DNA of 64,000 nucleotides from Hofstenia miamia (lineage: Eukaryota; Xenacoelomorpha; Acoela): assembly GCA_004352715.1 (NCBI GenBank), contig SCFE01000038.1, positions 1,159,014 through 1,223,013 of the forward strand, written 5' to 3'. This document shows positions 1 through 14,400 of the stretch, piece by piece. The notes under the pieces were generated by a model, which was not told the origin of the DNA, did no database searches, and worked only from the letters and a program-made list of their open reading frames with translations. Each line of letters begins with the position of its first letter. The stretch's first letter is position 1. The translations under genes and the position numbers were made by a program.

Positions 1-1327
1 TTTTTGAAAAAATTAGGAAATAATGTTGATTTGAAATATAGGTGTAGAAAATGTTTGATTTGGAAAAAACGATCTGAAAATGATAGGAGTAAGCTCCCAT
101 GCACTAACAAAATTTGCAGGTGTGTTGTCCATTTGGAGATTGTCCGTTGAGTATTTTATATATGTTTTTTTGAATGAACATTTTTAATGTTTTAATATGT
201 ATTGGCAAAACCAAATTTCAATGTTTGTTTATTAAAGGAAATTATGTAAAATATTGTTTTGATCGTTCTTGGTTAGATATTTTTCAATATCAAGAGAATT
301 TTGCTAAAACCTAGAAGTATTTTGCATACGTTTCTATCAAGTAGCTTAGACGATGTATCAACGTGTTTATTTGATGCACTTTGCTAATTTCACCATTAAT
401 ATGAAATTGCATATGGCAGATTGAGAACTTGTTAAGGCATCAGAAATAGCTTGATTTTAAGTGCAGTTATGGAACTATTTTTTCAACGATGCCTCCTAAT
501 GTGAATGCATCATTCCGGAGGTGAAATATGAGGTTATTTGGAAAGAATTCATTTTTCCTAAACTATTTTTGAATTTTTAATAGGACAGGTTGATTACTTC
601 TCATTTAGGTTAATATGCTTGTATATATTAATCAGTGTGTTTATTTAGTAATTATGCATTTTATAAATATTTACAAATTGATTTACAAAACCAATTTACA
701 ATATGGGTATGATAAAGTGTGTTTATTCTCCATTATTGATTTATATCGTCATCAAAAAGAATGTGGACTTTGAAACTTCTACATGGTCAATTCTCACACG
801 TCTAAGAAATTTTTACTTGGGTTTCGAATAAACGGAGTTCTGCTTGTTTTTTGGAAAACCATGCTTATAGAATTTTTAGATTTGTCTTTGAAGTTTTTTT
901 GAAAAAAATCGTGTATTTTATGTGCCCGAAAATATAACTTACGAACATTGTGCTTCATTGGTATTTTAATATGAATTGAATTTACCACAGCTTTACTTTA
1001 GAAGACCCTTTTTGCGACATATGATGACTAAGCGATTGCATGACTCTAAAAACTAATAAGTAACAGTGACACTACAAATACCCCCACGACATGTTGCAAA
1101 ACTGGCGTTTTGTACATTTTCATCTGACAGGGAATTTCATTTTAGATATTGTGTTAAAGTATTATAAGGAGATTGATGTGACTATTGAATTAAGCGGAAA
1201 CCATTTACATGCGACCGCCATTCGCAGTAAAATAATCATTGAAATATGTTTCTAACATGATCACACTGTGAACCAATCCAATTGAAACTTAAAATATCAC
1301 AACTGCGGTTTTGACCATCGTTGTATT

Positions 1328-1573
1328 CAGTGGCGTACCCAGGGGGACATGATGGAATGCTCCCCCCCCCCGTCAGGTTTCCAAATTTAATTTTGACTGG
1401 ATAAATCAAAATATGTTTCGTAAAAAATTGAAAAATTTAAAATCTAGGATCGTGAAATGGATTTTTTAGGGTATATTTTCTCAATATTTTCGAAAATTTT
1501 CGGGAGGCTTCGCCCCGCATTAGGGAATAACAATGATGTCCTCCCCCGTCAGAAAATTTTGGGTACGCACCTG
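1328..1573. repeat. Small inverted-repeat element, family A copy 1
   Basis: Starts CAGTGGCGTACCCA and ends TGGGTACGCACCTG, which are imperfect inverted repeats. The interior includes a C run and a conserved tcgccccgc-like segment. No coding capacity; a nonautonomous DNA element (MITE). A second, more decayed copy lies at 5834-6084. Confidence 0.6.
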
Positions 1574-2035
1574 ATTGTATTGGTAATCAATGTTAACGTA
1601 TAAATTGAAGTTTTAACAAATGACCGTGCGTAGGTTTAATTAGGAATGTCCTTATTTAAACCGTTGTATAATGTTCGATTTGTACCAACTGAATTATCTG
1701 AATGCATACTTATATATGTATTTAAACCTTAAGGAATTTTGTATAGGGTACCATAGTGACGAAGAACTACTATATACATGTCAGTTTTTGAAAATCGAAT
1801 ATTTTTTTTAATAGAGTTCAGCATTATTGTATATTAGTGATTTTCCATTCCATGCGTTTACTTTTAAAATGTGATCAATTTTAAAGTGTAAATTTACTAA
1901 TGTGTTGAACGTCAAATCTGTGTAATTTACGGTGGTATAATTTGTTGTTGGCATAATTAGAGCGAAGCTACAATTTAATTACTTTCAAAATAGAGCAACT
2001 GACATTTTCTGTGTAGTTATCAGTGGAATTGCGCC

Positions 2036-2549
2036 TTAATTAATTATTTAAATGTCACACATTAAAGTAAAACCGTTGAAATGCATTTTTCCAATGGAAA
2101 ACATACAAAACGATTCATTTCACAATTCTCATTATAGCAGTAAGACCATGAGTTTTTCATTTCCTTGAAATTAGTTTGGAAAAATGGGAGGAAATCAGGG
2201 AATTGACTTTCACAATTTATGTAAAGCCATATGTCAGACTTCGACCGTTCGGACGGATTATCCTTCCGGTTTGGTTTATTAGTGACAGTCCTATGGAACT
2301 GGGTCTAAATATTTCAGAATTGGCAGGATTGATAGCATGTACACCTAATTGTTATTGCTATTTTCTCAGTATTTTTAGCCTCAATATTCGACTTTGTATT
2401 CCTTATTTTTAATGTTTATTAAATAACATGAAGAACTATGCAAGAAATTCCGGAGAGCGCACACATTTTTTAAAGAACTTAGCGAGCTAGAACGAGGCCT
2501 CATTAAAAAAATTTGTTTGCCGAGCTTAAAATTTCGGCTCTTTGAAAAG
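2036..2549. repeat. Dispersed GCCGAG-type element, family B copy 1
   Basis: Matches the copy at 20539-21602 from ttaattaattatttaaatgt through a shared block (ccatgagt..ttccat; ggaggaaat) to the end cggctctttgaaaag. It lacks the left terminal repeat and about 500 bp of the interior. The end is the inverse of the left terminus of copy 2. Confidence 0.6.
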
Positions 2550-4230
2550 CTTTACTGTTATAAGTGATACCACATCCAATGGCACTAAGTGTTACCATCA
2601 AGTATTGTCTGCGTTATATAGTCTTTTGACAGGCAGTATTATTTTTTCATTATTCATAAACACATAACTGTGTATGAATATGATATGGGTGCACTCATTT
2701 CTGAAAACTAACAAATTCTGAGTAATGCTAGTAGAGTTAATCAAAATATCTGAATGAAAAAACAATTAAATTTGAATTTTTTTATGAGGCCGTAAAAATT
2801 GAAGTACGCTTCGTCTAATTATTTTATGTAATTTATTTTTCGAATTGATTCAGCGCCATTTTTATTTCATTATTATGCTATTGTAAATCAGAGAGACCTT
2901 CAACTTCAAAAGTTTTCCTCAGAAGCTTTTATCTTATTTGTCTAAAAAGGTTTTTTGTAAGGATTACTACCCTAAAGTTCATGCATCATCACGTAGTTTT
3001 GATGTACTTGAAAGAACTGCTTTTTTAAGTGAAGTATTAAAATTAGTAAGAAAGAGGTTTTAATCAAAATTGTATTTAATTTTTTCAAAACATTTTTAGT
3101 ACGTTGGCCTTGTTCTACTTCGATTTCTTTACATCCCTCCTGACGATAAAAACATATCAATTATAATCTTGGTTGTTTGTTGTATTTTTTATTTCTTACA
3201 TTATTTCATATGCCTTAATTACGATTTGTCAAATTGATTTTCATAAATTCTCATTAAAAATATCTTAGATTACCATTCTTATGAAAGATATCTTATAGTC
3301 GATTGGGCACGTATTGCAAAAAATTTTATTGGCCATAATTTACATTTTCGATATATAACTTTTTCTTTTAATAAATAAATACTTTTGCTGTATTTTTTAA
3401 TGTTCAGTTTATGCCCTCTGAATATGATGTTCTTTTATTGATTTAAACATTTCTTTCATCCATTGGATTGTGGCTTTCCATCAACTTCTCGCTTCGTTAG
3501 AGGTCTTTAATTCGAGTTTGTCCATTGGGGTGCTATCAAGTTATATTGAAGTAAACTATTTTTTTCAAATTAATTTTATGTTGACAAAATATTGTTTTAC
3601 ATTTCATTTTAAATAAATGACCAGTTAGTATTTACCTGAATAAAGAATACCTTATCTTGTTTTTGTATAGTTAGTAATGAAGGCATAGATTCTGATGTTC
3701 AATGCAGTTATATGTGTGTCCAATTATATTTTATGTCACATCTATATTTTGACATAACTTATCACCATAATAAAGAATCCGCTATTTATTTAACTTTTTG
3801 AATTGAATTATTAAATTTTGTAGAATAGCAATGCTGTGGAGCTAACGTTCGTGAGTTTGGCACAATTTCATAAATTTCATAATTTTGCGTTTCGAAAAAA
3901 TTGCAGTTAAAACTTTGAAGATATTTGAAACACAATTTTTTTTACTTTATTTTGAAAAACTACTACAATTACTTCAACTTGTCATTGATTTTACTTTACT
4001 TTTCGATTTGCTGGTGATGCTAGGGAGTTCCTTTGCAGTCATTATAAAATTTCATCACTAAGACTTGTACTTGCATTCAAACATGCAAAAAATTAATTAA
4101 AATCGAAAATTTTTGTTATTGGTTAAATCTAGAACTTTGCACAACCAGTCATTATTATATAATATTCTTGTAAAATAAAAAATGTTATTCTCATTTGTTT
4201 ATAATATAATTTTAAAATTCTATACTATAG

Positions 4231-4598
4231 GTCGTGTTCTCTACGGCCACGGCAATTTTCTTGGCAGTAGCCGGAACTGCAATGTAAATTTTGACATTTC
4301 CACCATTTGGCCATAATGCTTTAGCCGTAGCCGGCAGTTAGCCGTGATTTTTTTGTGTGGTAGGTGTTTTTTTGCTACTACTAAGTGAAAACTGCAATTT
4401 TTAATGGAACGATTAAGACACTCATAGTTCGAATAATTAAAGAAAATGGTCATCTTAAATAAGTTTTAAAAACAAAAATACAAATAAAAATCATGGAAAT
4501 AAATTGTTCATCATAATGTTCCGAAATTAATCTTAGCCGAAATTTTGGCCGTAAAACAAAATCTTTGGCCACAAGGCACTAGCTACAGAGACGCGGAC
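4231..4598. repeat. Putative short inverted-repeat element
   Basis: GC-richer island in AT-rich DNA. Left end gtcgtgttctctacggcc is loosely inverted to the right end ctagctacagagacgcggac, and the interior repeats gccgtagccgg-like words. Possibly a hAT-type MITE; no clear target duplication. Confidence 0.35.
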
Positions 4599-5111
4599 TT
4601 CAAATATTAGGCATCTGATGGCTCTATTGCATAGCACCTTTGTTATTTTTGGAATAATATTCACTTTTTCTTTGTTTTCCATTTATTAGGCTTTAAATCG
4701 GAAATTCACAACCTAATTCAAAAAATGGATTTCGAAATAGTTTTTCAATTGTGCCCCCGATTTGGTGTACATCCAATTGAATGGTTATCAACATACTTTT
4801 GTGAATAGGCGGTTAGTTCCCTGTATTGTACCCTTAGGACATAAATATTCCAGTTTTCCATAAAAGTTTGTTTAGCGTACTTTTGTGAAGCCGCCGAACT
4901 CGAATGAAATCTGTTATTTCTAAGCTTTCCTAAATACTTCTGTAGATGGTATTAAACTAGCGTGCATTGAGTTGTACATGTGCTGCAAGTGGCGCTATTC
5001 ATTCTTGATTACGTGCACTTGAGGTCGCTCAGCACGTTAATGCCGAATTTGTGGTTTAGAGTTTTATAGATATTTGTTGTGCTAATCAGAGTTTAACTAT
5101 ATATGTTGCAG

Positions 5112-5312
5112 GCTAACGAAGAAATTTTGGGCGATATCGATCGTAAAGAAGGCAAGAAGCCTGCTGATTTCACATGCTGGCACTGCGATGACTCATTGTA
5201 CGGTCATCGATTTGTAAATAGAGAAAGTCACCCCTACTGCGTCAAATGCTACAACGAACTTTTTGCGAACAAGTGTGAAGAATGTCAAGAAATAATTTCG
5301 GTCGACAGCAAG
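5112..5312 (+). CDS. FHL: FHL exon a: half LIM and start of LIM1
   Basis: 67 codons, phase 0 at both ends. After an acidic/basic leader (ANEEILGDIDRKEGKK) it carries CWHC...CVKC, the single zinc finger of the N-terminal half LIM, then LFANKCEECQEII, which opens LIM1. Acceptor ttgcag before 5112, donor gtatgt at 5313. Confidence 0.93.
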
Positions 5313-5430
5313 GTATGTCTTTAAGTCATATCCTTTCACAATTCGTTGTTTGATGCATTTGGAGATGACGTCACAGTAAAAATATTATCCTGCAAAAATA
5401 ATTTGAATTTCAAAATATGAAATGCTCTTT

Positions 5431-5468
<38 letters not shown>

Positions 5469-8400
5469 ACCATCTGAAATATCATTATGTAATAACAGAA
5501 GCTTAAACGGATATAGTGCTATCCGTCTGCGACTTAATTACGTCATGCAAAAATTCAAGTTCAAACGAAACCCCAGGCATTCCTTGTGTTTGTTTGACAG
5601 ATCTTTTGCTGCTTAGATTAATTGAGTATTTATCAAAATTTAAACATTTTTATCAATTTAAATTCAACTTTCTTCTGATCAGACATTTGTTAAATGTCTG
5701 CACATAGTGAGTGAATTAAACAACCATTTTATTTTCTCACAAAAAGTTTTGTGACTTATCTTTGATACTTCAATTTTCCAACTTTCAAGTAGTATACAAT
5801 GAAAATGTTTTTATTAAAAATTAAGATGCTATTCAGCGGCGTACGCAAGTGGAGGTATTCTGGAATTCCTCCTTCGGGTTCTCAAAATTGCTTTTTATTG
5901 ATAAAACCCTAAGTATTGGAAAAACTTAAAAGATATTTTAAATTAATCTGAGGTGGTGAGATATATTTTCAGGGTCTATTTTTTCAATATTTTGAAAATG
6001 TTTAGGGGTTTCGCTCCACTTTTGATCTCTCAGGTTGATTATAACAGATGTATCCTGTCGGAAAATTCTGCGTACGATCTGATGCTATTTTATGTAAATG
6101 TAAAATGCAAAAGCGTTAAAATATTCATGTATTTTTTTCGAGACAGCATTTTAAAAAATTCAAGAGAATTTTCTAACTTCGTAGTTGATTTCACACGACA
6201 TATTGTAGAAACTTTGTTTATAGTTTGGTATCGCATAATATGCGAATTAGTGCAATAAGCACATTGCAAGGGTGTAGCCAATATTATCTGGATGACCTGA
6301 TCTCTTAATTGAAATGGTGTTCTTATCAATTTTGATTGTAAATTTAAAAATATCGCTCTGTTATCAGACGAAGCCACTAATCTCATTCCATAATTTATGT
6401 CTTGGAATATTTCTCATTCAATGATTTACAGTTTGACATAGATTCTGGGATTTGATGATATTTTATCTTTTATTTGATTACCGATTGTCCTCGTTTTCAG
6501 GTATACAATACCAATTTAAATATACAGTATGAAATGAATGTGTCAATAGTACCAGCAGCAGAATACACTTTCGTAGCTATTAACCTTCAAAAGTTGATCG
6601 GAGTTCTCAGGCCTTCCAACAAGAAGAGTTTGTTTTCAAGTACACTTAAGAAGCAGATAGTACTACAAGCTTGTAGTACATTGTTAATCTATGGAAAGGC
6701 TTCAATATATTCCTTTGACATACATATGATAATTACTTCTCAACAGCCCGCTGCACGATATTCTGGCACTAGTTTCAAATTGCGCTGTAAAAGCCCGTAT
6801 TTTAATGTATTTTAATTTGAACATGCAATCCTCAAACTTAAATCCATTGTTTATTCCTTAAACTTAAACTGAAGAGACAAGTACAAACCATTTTGCCGCA
6901 TCTACAAATAATTTCCTCCAAACCTATTAGCAATTTGAAAATAGTGATTGGGGAAAATACTTTAAGGCATAGTTGAAAATTTCCATTAAAGCGTATTTTT
7001 GCGGTTGAACTTGATGAAAAGTTTAACAAGTTTTCTTTAAAAATTTCGAATTTTGGTAAAACATTTAAATTCCCTCCATATCTAATGTTCATGCATTTAT
7101 AAGGTTTTGAGCCCATGGAGGCAACAAAGAAATTTGACTGCTTCTTGATATGTGCAAAGATATCCCAAACCTATTGAGGCCTGTCGTGCACAAAGTCAGA
7201 TGTTGCGGGGCTTTCAGATTGAGTATAGCATTAATAGTTTTGGAGGTATGCGCTTAAAATTTTTTTATGCAATCATGAAAAATTTTCAAAAATCCCCAGC
7301 AGTTTAAAGTGCTTAAGCTAAATTAAAGATATAATCTAATCCTTCAATTATCTTTAAAATTTAAGTTTTTGAATTCGCTGGAGGCGTAAATCTTCAATCA
7401 AAATGCTGCTCTATAACTTAACAGTCAATCACCCTTTTGTGATCGCAATGTCTCCAATCCGTATGTATTCTTGAACAATTTGTTGTGTCTAGTGGTTAAA
7501 CCATTACCTTAAGCATATGCATTGAAATAGCATTCGATTTGTCAAACATAAGGACAATAACTGCTGAAACTACATATTAATACTGTAAAACCCTGATCCA
7601 TCATTATATAAAAGTGGTCTATAATCTTCATCAATTGTCTTATTTGCCTTCATTTTTTATATGAAAGTCGCACAAAAAACACACGTATTAATTTTTTTCT
7701 ACAATTTTTTCTCTTAAACAGCAAGATGTCCTTTTAAACCTAAAACAACTTTTATAAAATTTTCAAAGTAGTTTTGCCAAAGCCCATTAGGAAGTTGGGA
7801 ATTCGCGAGCTATTTACTCATCTATTAATGAATGTGCTTAATTGTAATGTTGAAAGTATTTACTTAGATGTATTAGTCTGCCTCAAGTACTTGATAAGAT
7901 TCATTATGTTTATTGGAAAATTCCACTTTTTAAGATTTATAATCTCTCCATACCCAATGTTCAGGTAATTGATACTGACAGCCCATGGCATCAACAACGA
8001 ACTTTAGGTATTTCGATAAATGTAGATAGCCTCCAGCGTGGCTGCGATCGCAGACTTAGCGTAACGGCATGCCTCAATGGGACAGTGAAGGGGCGAAGAT
8101 TAAGGTGAATACGCCTTTTCAGATTTTGGATATTTTTATCAGTTTTTACTTTTTAGGATTAACATACTGAATGTGCGCTGTTGTATCTTTCACGACTTTT
8201 CTAGTACAAACATGGTTTCCATAAGTCTCAGACACACTTGCTATTTCGTTTGTTTGACTAATTTCGCCTTAGAAAATAATTTTATCCCTATAAATATTTT
8301 TATTTTTTTCCAAATACAACTGATAATTGGTATTTTTGTCTAATTATGTCAATTTATTTTAGGAATGTGATTATGTAAATTAGTTTTTTAATCGCCTCGA

Positions 8401-11400
8401 GAGAATATAATTATGTACCAGAGGACAGTACGAATTTTCTCTAATTTGTCATTGCTTTATATTGGAAAAAATTTCATTTTCCAACAAAAATACATTAGCT
8501 GTCCTTCATAAACCGAGCATCTCGTGTTACAAAAGAAGTCCATACCTTAACTTCACTCGTTAAAAATGTTCATTGTTTGTTTAATCTTATTTAGCCAACA
8601 CCTACTAAAGTCTAACAAAAGAAAAGCAGCTTAGTTAAATAGATGTTTAAGAATGGATTTCATTAACGAATGTATGTACATGTACAGTATGGCATAAAAG
8701 CGGTCCAGAGTCATGTGAGATAATTTTATTAATGATCAGATTATAATTTATAATTATGGATGCTTGATTTCTACTTTGAATTTGGTGGCTTGAATTTTAA
8801 AATGACTCATGCCATAACTGAAAAAAATCATTGTTCAAATTAATGGATATACCTATATTTACAGGTTCTTAAATATCAAGGAATAATAAGTATTTTGATA
8901 AATGCATGTTCGAACATATTGAGTTAAACCTTGAACAAAAATTTCAAGATGTTTTAACCATTTAGATTTAAATTGTACAACACACCTTCAATAAATTATT
9001 TTGGAGTTCACTTCTCACATATAGCTATTAAAAATATTTCGTTTTATACTGTTTTTAAATTTCTTTGAAATGATTGTTTAAAAGTTAGGAATTTCTCTTG
9101 CATCAAATTCAAAATGCATAATGTGAAGGAAGGAAATCAGTGAGGCGTTAATATCTACAATTTCTGACATTGATGATGTAATAGTTTGGCTAACTACTTA
9201 ATCCTACTTAACTTTGGAAAATGTCCTTGCGCCAAATGCGAACAATAAACTGATCGATTAAAATAAACATCAGTGTCTTTTATTTATACTATACCTACGA
9301 ATGGCAATCATTGGCAGACGCTAAGATGTCTACCAGTCGGTGTTGATAATTGTTTGCGGTTTTGTTGATCTTTGTGGAAAAGATTAAATGTATATCTTGT
9401 GTAAACATGTATAAATAACAAGTGTTTATTTAAATTACGAATATGGGACATGTCTGATTGTTTATTTTATTTACGTATTAGCTATTACAAATATCGCATT
9501 TCATTCAACGTTTTGTGCACGTACGGCTGTGAATTGGGTCCTTGAATAATTGACTACATGTGTACAAAGAGATTCCTTTGTTCTGTGTGTCCATCAATCT
9601 CTTAAATGCTCCGCTATGCCTAATTTGATTTTAAAATGGTATAATTTAATTAATCTAATGTTTTATTTATGCGAATTTTAGTTTCCACACAATGTGATGT
9701 GATTATGCCTCCTGTTTGTTTGTTTGTTCACCAATTGAAAAAAAATCCATCTCCCTCCAACGCATGATATTTTGTAAAAAGAAGGTATAAACATTTTTTA
9801 ATTGACTGATTATTTTATGTATATTTAGTTTTCCATGCGATGTAATTACTCTTAAATGAATGTTTGCTGGTTAAAAAGTCCGTCTCTCCAATCCTTCCCA
9901 CACATATATCATTTATTTTGTAAAGCCTCTTGTGAAAAACACTCCAACAACAATAAAAGCGTGCGTATGTTTAAAATATATAAGAAAATTAACGAATATA
10001 TTCTAGCTCTACCTCCTGTCATTTCATGATTTTCTACTTTATCGATTGAAGAACCCCTCCGTGTTAGAATGAAAAAATAATGCCTCCATGTGGAAAAATC
10101 CNNNNNNNNNNNNNNNNTTATATATTGCAATACAAAAAATTCAAAATATATATATTGCAATATATTGAAATATTTTAGTTAATTGAAAACTAGCTATTTT
10201 AAGCAAAGAAAATGATTCTTTTGTTGCTTTATTATGACTTGCAAACTTTCTGCAAACTGTTTGACCTTTCAGTCTAATTCTATGGTAGATTAGCCTATGT
10301 CAGCTATTCAAATTTATATGTGATATGTGTGAGTACGTAAACATATGTCTATCCATATTTTCTGCATATTGTAATTTGCAAAAATACTTTTTCAGTGTAA
10401 GCACCCAATATAAAAGATGGTACAATTCTAACATCTATTTAGCCCTGTTGATGTGAATTAACATGGAATTACAATGAATCATTTAAAATAATATTAGAAT
10501 GGTTTCATAATTGACGAATTCTTTTAATTTCATTTGTATTCTCAATTGATTGTCTCTGATCAATGACATTAGGAAGTATATTTATTATAGTTCATTTATA
10601 AGAGGTAGCACACCAATTAAATATTGAAATCAAGCAAAAAGCAGCAGTTAATGTTATTATGCTGTTTATTTCTTAAAAGTATAGCTAAAAAACAAAAAAT
10701 AACAATACAAACGGGAAAGTGTTTACAAAAAACGCCTTCAAATAATATTGCAATATATTGCCTCCCGTTCAAATTTTTTAGGACCGTGTCCTTGCCACAT
10801 ATGTCTACACTTGTTTTCGCTTCCGACCATATTATATATTACTAATCTCTCACAGTGCACACAAATTTTCTCGCAAATGGTCTAAATCTATTGTTCAGTC
10901 CATATTATCCATCATCATTTATATTCCATTAGTGTTCTTAGGTTTTATTATATATCGTCATCTTTTGCAATATTTGATCAAATTGCTTACTTTTAATTAT
11001 TTGTTAATAATTTTGAAAATGATATTGTAAAAAATTTAAGAAAACTTTTTTTATTAGCGCAGAATTATCGAGATAAACTAATATAGAACTTAAATGTCTA
11101 TAGTTTGGAAAGAATTTCGTAATTGTCACAACATTGCCTGGCTGTGTTTGATATAGCCAGTAGGTGTAACAACCTGGAACCAATCAAAACTCTTCGTGTT
11201 TTATTTACGTTTTAAGCGCTTAGGTGCCAATCCTGTATTGTCACAATGTTTTCTTTAATCCAAATTATTTATATATTCTTACAACACCATAACTGCTCAA
11301 CACCAATCGTAGTGCCAGCTTTGCTGTTTTGTGTTAATCGGAATTCGTCATTGGGAGAGTAATGTTATCAGTAGCTCTGACAATAAAATATTGCAAAGAC

Positions 11401-14400
11401 CTCTGGGACAAAATTTCTTTAAAAATGTGGTTAAAGTCACCTATGAACTGAAAATTTTAATTTAGGCTTAAGGCCAGTGAAAACCCATCACAATTTCTTA
11501 ATCTGACGCAATCTTAAGCTCATAAAATAAAATAATGCATAGATTCAGTCTAAGCGAAAATCGAAAAATTGCTGTAAATGACCCAGAATCGATGAATAAT
11601 GTAAATTCCAACATAGAAAACGTCTTCGAAATGATGTCTACATAGAAGAATTAGCTTATAATTAAAACCGTGATGTCCATTAATTGGACGTCTGTGTTCG
11701 TGCTTTTTTAGTACGTTGCAATTAAAAGAGGCATCACTTATATAAATAGAAACAACCCAACCCTACCTAACATCCACAAAAGCCTGCCATGGTTTTAACA
11801 CAACTGTTAGTTTGATGTAATACGACCGTGGATAATTGTGATACATTTTCATGGCTTTTTCTTCTTTTATTTCAGTTATATTGAGCTCTACCTTTAGACA
11901 TACAGACAGAGTTTTTCAGTACAAATTTTTAAACCAAGTATATTTGGGCAGCTTGGGGTTAGTTAGAGCTGTGTTATTTCATTACTTAAGTCGATATTTC
12001 AGTTTCACTAAATGCAAGAATAACAATCTTGTCTAAACGTTTACTGACATTGATTAACAGTCTCATTTTGACGTGATCATTAGAAGTGATCGGCAGTATC
12101 TAATCATCGCGTCTGTCAGTTTTGATTTACTTTCAACAATAAACCGCTAAGCTTAGCATAAAACAAGTGTTTCTATTCTTTATATTTTAAGCTTTTAAAG
12201 CTTATAGCGTTTTATCATTAAGTTTTTTTGAGATACATATATTTAATGAATGTCTTACATGTTTCAACTATTCGTAGTTTTCTCGTGTACTCTTGTTGAA
12301 CTTTAATGAATTTGCTCAATTCTCATAATCTTTTATAATTCATTCTTCTTCCATATCTTATTCGCCTAAAAATATAACGGTGTAGTGTGAGGCAAGGACA
12401 CTTACATATTTGAATTATATTATTATGATTGTATAACGTAAGTTTGGATACCAAATTCCTTGACAATGTGGAGCACAATATTTTACCCTCTACTAAAGTT
12501 TACTCGTTAACTTTAAAGACAAGCTTAAAAACTTCCACACTCGTTTTTCCACTCAAAGTATATCTACGCTTGGTCAGTAAACCTAGAACGTCAATGAGCA
12601 AGGTCGGCAAACCTTTTCGTTTCAATTGTTTTAAAATGATTTTCAATGAGTAGAACAGAAGAAGGAGATACCTTATCAATATGTTGATTTTCAATGTTAA
12701 ATATTGGTTTTATTTTAACAAAATACGTCAATTGCCTCATCATTAATGACTGTTTTTTAGGATTTGGCATTTAAAGAAAAACATTGGCACGATGTCTGTT
12801 TCAAGTGTTCGGATTGCACAACCTCTTTAGTCAGTGTTACTTTCGGTGCGAAAGATGACAAACTTTATTGTGGTGACTGCTGGGACACTAATTTTGCACC
12901 AAAATGCACAAAATGTAACGATCCCTTTAAGGCTGGTAAGTCTTTTCATTTAGTGTTCATAAAAAATTGGTTGTCAAATTTAAGTCTCATTTTAGTCAAA
13001 AATTATTTTATAACATCCTAACAGGAAATAACAATTGAACTTTGTATTTTCATGTATTTTTTGGCATTAAAAATTCATTCATTAATAATGGTAGGAGTAT
13101 TAAGGTAATGGCAAGAATTCCTCTTCTTTTCCTTTTCTAAAATTTCTTAAGATATTCATGCATCATAGACGACGTCGTATTCAATCTTTGGGATAGATCT
13201 TCTGCGCCTTGACGAGGTTCCTCTTCAAGTGCAAATTTTGCTATTTGCCAAATGAGTCTTTCTCGTCGATGACCAACGGAAAGCTCACAAGCCTTCTTTG
13301 AAATTTTGAAAGGCATTTTTGTGTTTCTGAAGAATTGCAGAATAAGCTGAAAAACGTTGTTCATTTCAATTGTTCGATTATTGGCTCTCAAAAATTCCGT
13401 AGGCATAACCTTTGATTTTTCTCTCTTCCACAGTCAAATTTTTATGAAACGAATCCTGAATTCTTTGCTAATTCTTGTGCAAATAATGTTTTAAAGAGAA
13501 GCTCTTAACAACTATTTAATTTTCCGGAACTCCTAGTGTTAAATTGTTTAACATTAATAATGTTCGAACATTTTCCGAAATATTTTTTTATGCATATATT
13601 TCTGTAACAGTATCAAAGTTTTGTGCTTTAAATCCGTTAATTTGTGAATTTTTAGGCACAATGAAACTTAGTTGGAATAAGGGTGAGTGGCACAAAGAAT
13701 GTTTTCAGTGTGCTAATTGTGATAAGGTGATTGGACAAGAAGCCTTCCATCCTCAAGAACAGAAACCTTACTGCGAACAGTGTTGGGAAGAACTCTTTGC
13801 GATCAAGTGTTCTAAGTGCAGTGATGTATGTCCTTTAATTTTAAGTTTGAAGTATACACTGTGAGGTGTACATTGATGATTGCATTTTATACAAAGTTTT
13901 TTTTTTACAAAAGTAAATGTATTCGACTATATATTTGATGATTGTTATTATGGTTTGCTTAGAGTACGCTATTAAACTGTTTAAAATCTGCAATTTCATT
14001 TAAAAAAACAAATTTCTAAGCAATCTAGTTTAGCCAATCAGAGCCGGTGGTGTAACCTACCGTTTGGAACCATACCATCGGGAGTGTTTTACGTGTTTTG
14101 AATGTGGTGTTTCACTTGCTGGGCAGAGGTTTACCTTGAAGGACGATAACCCAATTTGTGCTGATTGTTTTGGATCTCACTATGCTTACAAGTGTTTCGA
14201 GTGCCAGCAGCCCATTACAGGTTGGTAGTCTTTGATACATGTACTTCAAAGAATTCACTTTTGAGACATAATTTTATAAGCTTTATTTCTGTAATTGCAG
14301 TTGAGAAACGGCGAATTTAGACGAACAGTGAAGTATCTTATTCTAAAAATAAATGCTTGACTTTTTTTCCATAGCGAACACAATTCATGACCAATAAAAA

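Larger units (their letters stand above)
1..5111. other. Region upstream of the first recognised FHL exon
   Basis: AT-rich, with stop codons in all frames and no supportable coding exon. It probably contains intron or 5' flank of the FHL gene. Only the small repeats listed separately (1328-1573, 2036-2549, 4231-4598) stand out. Confidence 0.5.
5313..12760 (+). other. FHL intron 1
   Basis: 7448 bp between a gtatgt donor and a tgttttttag acceptor. It contains a (TA)n run near 5433-5466, repeat family A copy 2, two copies of repeat family C, a degenerate tandem near 9660-10100 and a 16-N gap at 10102-10117. I see no other coding sequence or RNA gene. Confidence 0.7.

Noticed and set aside
14221-14228. 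Alternative donor at gtagt four bases after the chosen one in FHL exon d
   Set aside because: It would shift the frame and break the conserved ITGIGG joint.
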